DNA from: Colletes latitarsis
Lineage: Eukaryota > Arthropoda > Insecta > Hymenoptera > Colletidae
Length of the DNA: 64,000 nucleotides
NCBI RefSeq assembly: GCF_051014445.1
Contig: NW_027488368.1
Coordinates: 4,402,001 to 4,466,000 of the forward strand
Direction of reading: 5' to 3'
This document shows positions 34,590 through 46,780 of this stretch, one piece after another. Every line of letters begins with the position of its first letter. The stretch's first letter is position 1. Made by a program: the position numbers and the translations under genes. A model generated the notes under the pieces. It searched no databases. It was given only the letters and a program-made list of their open reading frames with translations, and was not told the origin of the DNA.

Positions 34590-37414
34590 TGTTAGGTCTG
34601 TGTTAGGTCTGGAATTTGCTCTCATCAGTCTCATACCTTCGCATTCATCACACACCTGTTGAAGAGATCCTGGGTTTTTTGTGGTTTGGATGCCGTCGTA
34701 ATGTGGTTCCACACCGAAACAGTCAATTAAACCTGGTTGCGATTAATATTTTACAGGATAACGCCGGTTATGTCTTGGTTAGTTCTGGTATTTGCAATTA
34801 TCTGGCTCACACTTTCGCGTTTTTCGCATACCTGTTGGGCAGATCCTGGGTTTTTTCTGGTTTGGATCGCGTACTAATGCGGTACCACACTGAAACAGTC
34901 CATGAAACCTGGTTTCGATCTATACTTTTGAGGATAGCACATGTTAGGTCTGGTTTAGGTCTTGGATTTGCCCGCATCTGGCTCATACTTTCGCATTCTT
35001 CACATACTTGTTGAAGAGACCCTGGGTTTCTACTAGTTTGCATCAGGTAGTAATGTGGTATCACACTGAAACAGCCGATTAACCCTTGTCACGATGAACA
35101 TTTTTGAGGATAACGCCGGTTAGGTCTCGGTTAGGTGTGGGATTTGCCCTCAACAGGCTCATGCTTTCGCATATTTCTCATACTTGTTAGCCAGATCCTT
35201 TGCTTTTTCTGGATTGGGACACACAGAAATGTGGTGCCACACGGAAACAGTCGATTAAACCTGGTTTCGATCAATATTTTTGAGGATAACGCATGTTAGG
35301 TCTGGGTTAGGTCTAGGATTTGCCCTCATGAGGCTCATACTTTCGCATATTTCTCATACTTGTTGACCTGATCCTTGGCTTTTTCTGGTATGGATCACGT
35401 AGTAATGTGGTACCACACTGAAACAGTCGACTAAACATGGTCTCGATCAATATTTTAGAGGATAACGCATGTTAGGTCTGGGTTAGGTCTGGAATTTGCT
35501 CTCATCAGTCTCATACCTTCGCATTCATCACATACTTGTTGAAGAGATCCTGGGGTTTTTCTGGTTTGGATCACGTAGTAACGCGGTACCACACCGAAGC
35601 AGTCAATGAATCCTGGTTGCGATTAATATTTTAGAGGATAACGCCGGTTATGTCTGGGTTAGTTCTGGTATTTGCAATCATCTGGCTCATACTTTCGCGT
35701 TTTTCGCATACTTGTTGGACAGATCCTGGGATTTTTCTGGTTTGGATCACGTAGTAACGCGGTACCACACCGAAGCAGTCAATTAATCCTGGTTGCGATT
35801 AATATTTTAGCGGATAGCGCAGGTTATGTCTCGGTTAGGTCTGGTATTTGCCCTCATCCGGCTCGTACTTTCGCATTTTTCGCATACTTGTTGGCCAGAT
35901 CCTGGGCTTTTTCTGGCTTGGATCACGTAGTAATGTGGTACCACACTGTCAATAAAAGCAGGTTCCGATTAGTATTTTAGAGGATAACGCTGGTTATGTC
36001 TGGGTTAGTTCTGGAATTTGCAATCATCTGGCTCATACTTTCGCATTCTCCACATACTTGTTGGACAGATCCTGGGTTTTTTCTGGTTTGGATCACGTAG
36101 TAATGTGGTGCCACACTGTCAATAAAAGCAGGTTCCGATTAGTATTTTAGAGGATAACGCATGTTAGGTCTGGTTTATTTCTTGGATTTGCCCGCATCTG
36201 GCTCATACTTTCGCATTCTTCACATACTTGTTGGACAGATCCTGGGTTTTTTCTGGTTTGGATCACGTAGTAATGTGGTGTCACACGGAAACAGTCGATT
36301 AAACCTGGTATCGATCAATATTTTTGAGGATAACGCATGTTAGGTCTGGGTTAGGTCTAGGATTTGCCCTCATGAGGCTCATACTTTCCCATATTTCTCA
36401 TACTTGTTAGCCAGATCCTTTGCTTTTTCTGGATTGGATCACACAGTAATGTAGTACCAGACTGAAACAGTCAATTTTACCTGCTCTCGATGAATATTTT
36501 AGAGCATAACGCATGTTAGGTCTGGGTTAGGTCTAGGATTTGCCCTCATCTGGATCATACTATCGCATTTTTCGCTTACTTGCCGGGCAGATCCCGGGTT
36601 TTTTGTGGTTTGGATACCGTGGTAATGTGGTTCCACACCGAAACAGTCAATTAAATCTGGTCTCGATCAATATTTTAGAGGATAACGCATGTTAGGTCTG
36701 GGTTAGGTCTGGAATTTGCTCTCATCAGTCTCATACCTTCGCATTCATCACACACTTGTTGAAGAGATCCTGGGTTTTTTGTGGTTTGGATACCGTCGTA
36801 ATGTGGTTCCACACCGAAACAGTCAATTAAACCTGGTTGCGATTAATATTTTACAGGATAACGCCGGTTATGTCTTGGTTAGTTCTGGTATTTGCAATTA
36901 TCTGGCTCACACTTTCGCGTTTTTCGCATACCTGTTGGGCAGATCCTGGGTTTTTTCTGGTTTGGATCGCGTACTAATGCGGTACCACACTGAAACAGTC
37001 CATGAAACCTGGTTTCGATCTATATTTTTGAGGATAGCACGTGTTAGGTCTGGTTTAGGTCTTGGATTTGCCCGCATCTGTCTCATACTTTCGCATTCTT
37101 CACATACTTGTTGAAGAGACCCTGGGTTTCTACTAGTTTGGATCAGGTAGTAATGTGGTATCACACTGAAACAGCCGATTAACCCTTGTCACGATGAACA
37201 TTTTTGAGGATAACGCCGGTTAGGTCTCGGTTAGGTGTCGGATTTGCCCTCATCAGACTCATGCTTTCGCATATTTCTCATACTTGTTAGCCAGATCCTT
37301 TGCTTTTTCTGGATTGGGACACACAGAAATGTGGTGCCACACGGAAACAGTCGATTAAACCTGGTTTCGATCAATATTTTTGAGGATAACGCATGTTAGG
37401 TCTGGGTTAGGTCT
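34590..37414 (+). repeat. 2100-bp duplication (about 12 monomers apart)
   Basis: About 34600-35314 matches 36700-37414 at offset 2100, including CACTTTCGCGTTTTTCGC, GTACTAATGCGGTACC and GTTTCTACTAGTTTG. The offset is 12 bp short of 12 full monomers, reflecting small deletions such as the GGTACCACACTGTCAATAAAAG monomers near 35.94 and 36.12 kb. Confidence 0.8.
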
Positions 37415-39580
37415 GGAATTTGCTCTCATCAGTCTCATACCTTCGCATTCATCACATACTTGTTGAAGAGATCCTGGGGTTTTTCTGGTTTGGATCACGT
37501 AGTAACGCGGTTCCACACCGAACCAGTCAATTAATCCTGGTTGCGATTAATATTTTAGCGGATAGCGCAGGTTATGTCTCGGTTAGGTCTGGTATTTGCC
37601 CTCATCCGGCTCGTACATTCGCATTTTTCGCATACTTGTTGGCCAGATCCTGGGCTTTTTCTGGCTTGGATCACGTAGTAATGTGGTACCACACTGTCAA
37701 TAAAAGCTGGTTCCGATTAGTATTTTAGAGGATAACGCTGGTTATGTCTGGGTTAGTTCTGGTATTTGCAATAATCTGGCTCATACTTTCGCGTTTTTCG
37801 AATTCTTGTCGGGCAGATCCTGGGTTTTTTCTGGTTTGGATCACGTAGTAATGTGGTACCACACTGAAACAGTCAATTAATACTGGTTGCGATCAATATT
37901 TTAGAGAATATTTCATGTTAGGTCTAGGTTAGGTCTGGCATTTGCTCTCATCGGGCTCGTACTTTCGCATATTTCTCATACCTGATGGCCAGATTCTGGG
38001 TTTTTTCTGGTTTGGATCGCGTAGTAATGTGGTACCACACTGAGGCAGTCCATTAAACCTGGTTTCGATCAATATTTTAGAGGATAACGCATGTTATGTC
38101 TGTGTTAGGTCCAGGATTAGCCCTCATCAGTCTTATACATTCGCATTCTTCACATACTTCTTGAACAGATCCTGGGTTTTTTCTGGGTTGGACCACATAG
38201 TAATGTGGTACCACACTGAAACAGTCAATTAAACCTGGTTTCAATCAATCTTTTATAGGATAACGCAAGTTAGGTCTGGGATAGGTCTGGGATTTGCCCT
38301 CATCAGGGTCATATTTTCGCGTTTTTCACATACTTGATGGCCAGACTCTGGGCTTTTTCTGGTTTGGATCACGTACTAATGTGGTACCACACTGAAACAG
38401 TCCATTAAACCTGGTTTCGATCAATATTTTAGAGGATAACGCATGTTAGGTCTAGGTTAGGCCTGGGATTTGCCCTCATCACGGTCATACTTTCGCAGTT
38501 TTAACATACATATTGCCCGATCGAGGGTTTTTTCAGCATTGGATCGCGTAGCAAAGTGGTACCACACTAAAACAGTCAATTAAACCTGGTTTCGACCAAT
38601 ATTTTATAGGATAACGCAAGTTAGGTCTGGGATATGTCTGGGGTTTGCCCTCATCAGGGTCATACTTTCGCAGTTTTAACATACATGTTGACCTGATCGA
38701 GGGTTTTTTCTGCTTTGGATCACGTAGGAAATTGGTACCACACTAAAACAGTCAATTAAACCTGGTTTCGATCAATATTTTAGAGGATAACGCAGGTTAC
38801 GTCTGGGATAGGTCTGGGATTTGCTCTCATCAGGCTCGTACTTTCGCATTCTTCACATACTTGTTGAACAGATCCGGGGTTTTTTCTGGTTTGGATCACG
38901 TACTAATGTGGTACCACACTGAAACAGTCCATTAAACCTGGTTTCGAACAATATTTTAGAGGATAACGCATGTTAGGTCTAGGTTAGGCCTGGGATTTGC
39001 CCTCATCAGGGTCATACTTTCGCAGTTTTAACATACATATTGCCCGATCGAGGGTTTTTTCAGCATTGGATCGCGTAGCAAAGTGGTACCACACTAAAAC
39101 AGTCAACTAAACCTGGTTTCGTTCAATATTTTAGAGGATAACGCATGTTAGGTCTAGGTTAGGTCTGGGATTTGCCCACATCAGGGTCATACTTTCGCAT
39201 ATTACTCATACTTGTTGTCTAGACCCTGGGCTTTTTCTGGATTGGATCACGTATTAATGTGGTACCACACTGAAACTGTCAATTAAACCTGGTTTCCGTC
39301 AATATTTTAGAGGATAACACATGTTAGGTCTAGGTTAGGTCTGGGATTTGCCCTCATCAGGGTCATACTTTCGCAGTTTTAACATACATGATGACCTGAT
39401 CGAGGGTCTTTTCTGCTTTGTATCACGTAGCAAATTGGTACCACACCAAAACAGTCAATTAAACCTGGTTTCGATCAATATTTTAGAGGATAACGCAGGT
39501 TATGCCTGGGATTGGTCTGGGATTTGCTTTCATCAGGCTCGTACTTTCGCATTCTTCAAATACTTGTTGAACAGATCCGG
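37415..39580 (+). repeat. Transition to left-type monomers
   Basis: From about 37.9 kb the monomers carry CAGTTTTAACATACAT and GATCGAGGGTTTTTTC, a subtype otherwise common in 1-9 kb and 17-24 kb. No gene seen. Confidence 0.8.
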
Positions 39581-40027
39581 GGCATTTTCTGGATTGGATC
39601 ACGTAGTAATGTGGTACCGCACTGAAACAGTCCATTCAACCTGGTTTCGATCAATATTTTTGAGAATAATTCATGTTAGGGCTAGGTTTGGTCTGGGATT
39701 TGCTCTCATCAGGGTCATATTTTCGCGTTTTTCACATACTTGTTGAACAGATCCCTGGCTTTTTCTGGTTTGGATCACGTAGTAATGTGGTACCACACTG
39801 AAACAGTCCATTAAACCTGGTTTCGATCAATTTTCTGGAGGATATCGCATGTTAGGTCTAGGCTAGGCCTGAGATTTTCCCTCGTCAGACTCATACTTTC
39901 GCATTCTTCACATACTTGTTGAACAGATCCTGGGTTTTTTCTGGTTTGGATCACGCAGTAATGTGGTACCACAGTGAAGCAGTCAATTAAACCTGGTCTT
40001 GATAAATATTTTAGAGGATAACGCATG

Positions 40028-40186
40028 TTAGCTCTGGGTTAGGTCTAGGATTTGCCCTCATCAAGCTCATACTTTCGCATATTACTCATACTCGTTGGCA
40101 TATTACTCATCACGTATTAATGTGGTACCACACTGAAACAGTCCATTAAACCTGGTTTCGATTAGTATTTTAGAGGATAACACATG
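40028..40186 (+). repeat. 159-bp variant monomer (super-repeat marker)
   Basis: 17 bp shorter than the norm. The GATCCTGGGC...GGATTGG segment is replaced by a second CATATTACTCAT, as if copied from 25 bp upstream. Equivalent monomers occur near 47.28 and 53.26 kb, marking the three super-repeat copies. Confidence 0.8.
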
Positions 40187-41614
40187 TTAGGTCTAGGTTA
40201 GGTCTGGGATTTGCTCTCATCAGGGTCATATTTTCGCGTTTTTCACATACTTGTTGAACAGATCCCTGGCTTTTTCTGGTTTGGATCACGTAGTAATATG
40301 GTACCACACTGAAACATTCAATTAAACCTGGTCTTGATAAATATTCTAGAGGATAACGCATGTTAGGTCTAGGTTATGTGTGGGATTTGCTCTCATCTGG
40401 CTCATACTTTCGCATATTTCTCATTCTTGTTGGCCAGATCCTAGGCTTCCACTGGTTTGGATCACGTAGTAATGTGGTACCACACTGAAACAGTCAATTA
40501 ATCCTGGTTTTGATAAATATTTTAGAGGATAACACATGTTAGGTCTAGGTTAGGTCTAGGATTTGCCCCCATCAGTCTCATACTTTCGCATTCTTCACAT
40601 ACTTCTTGAACAGATCCTGGGTTTTTTCTGGTTTCGATCACGTAGTAATGTGGTACCACACTGAAACAGTCCATTCAACCTGGTTTCGATCAATGTTTTA
40701 GAGAATAATTCATGTTAGGTCTAGGTTAGGTCTGGGATTTGCTCTCATCAGGCTCATACTTTCGCATATTTCTCATTTTCGTTGGCCAGAACCTGGGCTT
40801 CCACTGGGTCGGACCACGTAGTAATGTGGTACCACAGTGAAGCAGTCAATTAAACCTGGTCTTGATAAATATTTTAGAGGATAACGCATGTTAGCTCTGG
40901 GTTAGGTCTAGGATTTGCCCTCATCAAGCTCATACTTTCGCATATTACTCATACTCGTTGGCTAGATCCTGGGCTTTTTCTGGATTGGATCACGTAGTAA
41001 TGCGGTACCACACTGAAACAGTCAATTAAACCTGGTTTCCATCAATATTTTAGAGGATAACACATGTTAGGTCTGGGTTAGGTCCAGGATTTGCCCTCAT
41101 CGGTCTCATACATTCGCATTCTTCACATACTTCTTGAACAGATCCTGGGTTTTCTCTGGTTTGGATCACATAGTAATGTGGTACCATACTGAAACAGTCA
41201 GTTAAACCTGGTTTCGATCAATATTTTAGAGGATAACGCATGTTAGGTCTAGGTTAGACCCGGGATTAGCCCTCATCAGACTCATACTTTCGCATTTTTC
41301 GCATACTTGTTGAACAGATCCTGGGTTATTTCTGGTTTGGATCAGGTAGTAATGTCGTACCACACTGAAACAGTCGATTAAACCAGGTTCCGATCAATAT
41401 TCTAGATGATAACGCATGTTAGGTCTGGGTTGGGTCTGGGATTTGCCCTCATAAGGCTCATACTTTCGCATATTTCTCATACTTGTTGACCTGATCCTGG
41501 GCTTTTTCCGGTTCGGATCAGGTAGTAACGTGGTACCACACTGATACAGTCGATTAAACCTGGACACGATCAACATTTTAGAGGATAACGCCGGTTAGGT
41601 CTCGGTTAGGTGTG

Positions 41615-41764
41615 GGATTTGCCCTCATCAGGCTCATACTTTCGCATATTTCTCATACTTCATGGCTAGATCCTGGGCTGTTTCTGGATTGTATCACGTA
41701 CTAGTGTGGGACCACACTGAAACAATCAATTAAGCCTGGTCTTGATAAATATTTTAGAGGATAA
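41615..41764 (+). repeat. Left-type patch inside super-repeat copy 1
   Basis: 150 bp, identical by eye to 12619-12768 (and to its duplicate from about 10506), including the rare GTACTAGTGTGGGACC and AATTAAGCCTGGTC. At the matching place copies 2 and 3 have right-type sequence (CCCATATTTCTCATACTTG, CCTTTGC). Confidence 0.82.
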
Positions 41765-43531
41765 CTCATGCTAGGTCTAGGTTAGGTCTGGGATTTGCCC
41801 TCACGAGGCTCATACTTTCGTATATTTCTCATACATGTTGGCCTGATCCTGGGCTTTTTCCGGTTTGGATCAGGTAGTAATGTGGAAACCATACTGATGC
41901 AGTCGATTAAACCTGGATACGATCAACATTTTAGAGGATAACGCCGGTTAGGACTCGGTTAGGTGTGGGATTTGCCCTCATCAGGCTCATACTTTCCCAT
42001 ATTTCTCATACTTGTTAGGCAGATCCTTTGCTTTTTCTGGATTGGATCACACAGTAATGTAGCACCACACTGAAACAGTCAATTTTACCTGGTCTCGATC
42101 AATATTTTAGAGCATAACGCATGTTAGGTCTGGGTTAGGTCTATGATTTGCCCTCAATTGGCTCATACTTTCGCATTTTTCGCATACTCGTTGGCCAGAT
42201 CCAGGCATTTTTCTGGTTTGGATCACGTGGTAATGTGGTACCACACTGAAACAGTCAATCATACCTAGTCTCGGTCAATATTTTAAAGGATATCGCATGT
42301 TAGGTCTGGGTTAGGCCTGGGATTAGCCCTCATCAGACTCATACTTTCGCATTTTTCGCATACTCGTTGAACAGATCCTGGGTTATTTCTGGTATGGATC
42401 ATGTAGTAACATGGTATCACACTGAAACAGTCGACTAAACCTGGTCTCGATCAATATTTTAGAGGATAACTCATGCTAGGTCTAGGTTAGGTCTGGAATT
42501 TGCTCTCATCAGTCTCATACCTTCGCATATTTCACATACTTGTTGGCCAGATCCTGGGTTTTTTCTGGTTTGGATCACGTTGTAATGTGGTACCACACTG
42601 AAACAGTCGACTAAACCTGGTCTCGATCAATATTTTAGAGGATAACGCATGTTATCTCTGGGTTAGGTGTGGGATTTGCCCTCATCAGGATCATTCTCTC
42701 GCATTCTTCACATACTTGTTGAACAGATCCTTGGATTTTTCTGGATTGGATCACGTAGTAATGTGGTACCACACTGAAACAGTTAATTAAACCCGGATAC
42801 GACCAATATTTTTGAGGGTAACGCATGTTAGGTCTGGGTTAGGTCTTGGATTTGCCCTCATCTGGCTCATACTTTCGCATTTTTCGTATACTCGTTGGCC
42901 AGATCCTGGGCCTTTCCTGGTTTGGATCACGTGGTAATGTGGTACCACACTGAAACAGATAATTAAACCCGGATACAACCAATATTTTTGAGGGTAACGC
43001 ATGTTAGGTCTGGGTTATGTCCAGGATTTGCCCTCATCTGGCTCATACTCTCGCATTTTTCGTATACTCGTTGGCCAGATCCTGGGCCCTTCCTGGTTTG
43101 GATCACGTGGTAATGTGGAACCACACTGAAACAGTCAATTAAACCTAGTCTCGATCAATATTTTATGGGATATCGCATGTTAGGTCTAGGTTAGGCCTGG
43201 GATTTGCCCTCATCAGACTCATACTTTCGCATTCTTCACATACTTGTTGAACAGATCCTGGGTTTTTTCTAGTTTGGATCAGGTAGTAATGTGGTACCAC
43301 ACTGAAACAGTCGATTAACACAGGTCACGATCAACATTTTAGAGGAGAACGCCGGTTAGGACTCGGTTAGGTGTGGGATTTGCCGCCATCAGGCTCATAC
43401 TTTCGCATATTTCTCATACTTATTAGCCAGATCCGTTGCTTTTTCTGAATTGGATCACATAGTAATGTAGTACCACACTGATACAGTCAATTATACCTGG
43501 TCTCGATCAATATTTTAGAGGATATCGCATG

Positions 43532-43707
43532 TTAGGTCTGGGTTAGGTCTGGGATTTGCACTCATGAGGCTCATACTTTCGCATTCTTCACATACTTGTT
43601 GAACAGATCCGTTGCTTTCTCTGGTTTCGATCACATAGTAATGTAGTACCACACTGATACAGTGAATTATACCTGGCCTCGATCAATGTTTTAGAGGATA
43701 ACGCATG
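43532..43707 (+). repeat. Exemplar satellite monomer with perfect telomere-like doublet
   Basis: One complete 176-bp monomer. Its first 22 bp (43532-43553) are two exact tandem copies of TTAGGTCTGGG, followed directly by ATTTGCACTC. The same exact doublet occurs at 49501-49522, 56172-56193 and 61984-62005. Most other monomers have one or two changes in it, such as ATAGG in the second unit or GTCTAGG / GCCTGGG. The palindrome region here is the variant GTAGTACCACACTG. Confidence 0.9.
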
Positions 43708-46700
43708 TTAGGTCTGTGTTAGGTCTAGGATTTGCCCCCATCTGTCTCATACTTTCGCATATTTCTCATTCTTGTTGGCCAGATCCTGGGCTTTTTCTGG
43801 ATTGGATCACGTAGTTATGTGGTACCACACTGAAACAGTCAGTTAAACCTGGATACAACCAATATTTTAGAGGATAACGCATGTCATGTCTGGGTTAGGT
43901 CTAGGATTTGCCCTCATCTGGCTCATACTTTCGCATATTTCTGATACTTGTTGGCCTGATCCTGGGCTTTTTCTGGACTGGATCACGTAGTAATGTGGTA
44001 CCACACTGAAACAGATAATTAAACCCGTATACAACCAATATTTTTGAGGGTAACGCATGATAGGTCTGGGTTAGGTCCAGGATTTGCCCTCATCTGGCTC
44101 ATACTTTCGCATTTTTCGTATACTCGTTGGTCAGATCCTGGGCCTTTCCTGGTTTGGATCACGTGCTAGTGTGGTACCACACTGAAACAGTCAATTAAAC
44201 CTACTCTCGGTCAATATTTTAGAGGATAACGCATGTTAGGTCTGGTTTAGTTCTTGGACTTGCCCGCATCTGGCTCATACTTTCGCATTCTTCACATACT
44301 TGTTGGACAGATCCTGCGTTTCTTCTGGTTTGGATCACGTAGTAATGTGGTGCCACACGGAAAGAGTCGATTAAACCTGGTTTCGATCAATATTTTTGAG
44401 GATAACGCATGTTAGGTCTGGGTTAGGTCTATGACTTGCCCTCATGAGGCTCATACTTTCGCATATTTCTCATACTTGTTGACCTGATCTTTGGCTTTTT
44501 CTGGTTTGGATCACGTACTAATGTGGTACCACACTGAAACAGTCGACTATACCTGGTCTCGATCAATATTTTAGAGGATAACGCATGTTAGGTCTGGGTT
44601 AGATCTGGAATTTGCTCTCATCAGTCTCATACCTTCGCATTCTTCACATACTTGTTGAACAGATCCTGCGTTTTTTCTGGTTTGAATCACGTAGTAATGT
44701 GGTATCACACTGAAACAGTCCATGAAATCTGGTTTCGATCAATATTTTAGAGGATTACGCATGTTAGGTCTAGGTTAGGCCTGGGATTAGCCCTCATCAG
44801 ACTCATACTTTCGCATTTTTCGCATACTTGTTGAACAGATCCTGGGTTATTTCTGGTTTGGATCATGTAGTAACATGGTAGCGCACTGAAACAGTCGACT
44901 AAACCTGGTCTCGATCAATATTTTAGAGGCTAACTCATGCTAGGTCTAGGTTAGGCATGGGATTTGCCCTCATCAGTCTCACACATTCGCATTCTTCACA
45001 TACTTGTTGGACAGATCCTGGGTTATTTCTGGTTTTGATCAGGTAGTAATGTCGTACCACACTGAAGCAGTCGATTAAACCAGGTTTCGATCAATATTCT
45101 AGACGATAACGCATGTTAGGTCTGGGTTAGGTCTAGGATTTGCTCTCATCCGGCTCATACTTTCGCATATTTCTTATACTTGTTAGCCAGATCCTTTGCT
45201 TTTTCTGGATTGGGTCACACAGTAATGTGGTACCACACTGAAACAGTCGATTAAACCTAGTGTCGGTCAATATTTCAAAGGATATCGCATGTTAGGTCTG
45301 GGTTAGGTCAGGGATTTGCTCTCATCTGGCTCATACTTTCGCATATTTCTCATACTTGTTGGCCTGATCCTGGGCATTTTCCGGTTTGGATCAGGTAGTA
45401 ACGTGGTACCACACTGATGCAGTCGATTAAACCTGGACGCGATCAACATTTTAGAGGATAACGCCGGTTTGGACTCGGTTAGGTGTGGGATTTGCCCTCA
45501 TCAGGCTCATACTTTCCCATATTTCTCATACTTGTTAGCCAGATCCTTTGCTTTTTCTGGATTGGATCACACAGTAATGTAGTACCACACTGAAGCAGTC
45601 AATTTTACCTGGTCTCGATCAATATTTTAGAGCATAACGCATGTTAGGTCTGGGTTAGGTCTAGGATTTGCCCTCATCTGGCTCATTCTTTCGCATTTTT
45701 CGCATACTTGTTGAACAGATCCAGGGATTTTTCTGGTTTTGACCACGTGGTAATGTGGTACCACACTGAAACAGTCAATCAAACCTAGTCTCGGTCAATA
45801 TTTTAAAGGATATCGCATGTTAGGTCTGGGTTAGGTCTAGGATTTGCCCTCATGAGGCTCACACTTTCGCATATTTCTCATACTTGTTGGCCTGATCCTG
45901 GGCTTTTTCATTTTTCGATCACGTGGTAATGTGGTACCACACTGAAACAGTCCATCAAACCTGATCTCGGTCAATATTTTAAACGATATCGCATGTTAGG
46001 TCCGGGTTAGGTCTGCGATTTGCCCTCACTAGGCTCATACTTTCCCATGTTTCTCATACTTGTTGGCCTGATCCTGGGCTTTTTCCGGTTTGGATCAGGT
46101 AGTAACGTGGTACCACACTGATGCAGTCGATTAAACCTGGACACGATCAACATTTTACAGGATAACGCCGGTTAGGACCCGGTTAGGTGTGGGATTTGCC
46201 CTCATCAGGCTCATACTTTCCCATATTTCTCATACTTGTTAGCCAGATCCTTTGCTTTTTCTGGATTGGATCACACAGTAATGTAGTACCACACTGAAAC
46301 AGTCAATTTTACCTGGTCTCGATCAATATTTTAGAGCATAACGCATGTTTGGTCTGGGTTAGGTCTAGGATTTGCCCTCATCTGGCTCATTCTTTCGCAT
46401 TTTTCGCATACTTGTTGAACAGATCCAGGGATTTTTCTAGCTTGGATCACGTGGTAATGTGGCACCACACTGAAACAGTCAATCAAACCTAGTCTCGGTC
46501 TATATTTTAAAGGATATCGCATGTTAGGTCTGGGTTAGGTCTAGGATTTGCCGCCATCAGGCTCATACTTTCGCATATTTCTCATACTTATTAGCCAGAT
46601 CCGTTGCTTTTTCTGGATTGGATCACGTAGTTATGTGGTACCACACTGAAACAGTCAGTTAAACCTGGATACAACCAATATTTTAGAGGATAACGCATGT

Positions 46701-46780
46701 CAGGTCTGGGTTAGGTCTAGGATTTGCCCTCATCTGGCTCATACTTTCGCATATTTCTGATACTTGTTGGCCTGATCCTG

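Larger units (their letters stand above)
39581..46780 (+). repeat. Super-repeat copy 1 (7200 bp)
   Basis: Begins at GGCATTTTCTGGATTGGATC and matches copy 2 at offset 7200-7201 at its start, then at 5969 over about 41.77-46.78 kb. The change of offset (about 1232 bp, 7 monomers) means copy 2 lacks about 40.28-41.51 kb. It contains the 159-bp variant monomer 40028-40186 and a 150-bp left-type patch at 41615-41764 not present in the other copies. Confidence 0.85.

Noticed and set aside
34616..35014. Plus-strand ORFs up to 132 codons in the right array (34616, 36716, 39348)
   Set aside because: These are longer by chance where neighbouring monomers lack stops in successive frames; they are duplicated only because the DNA is duplicated.
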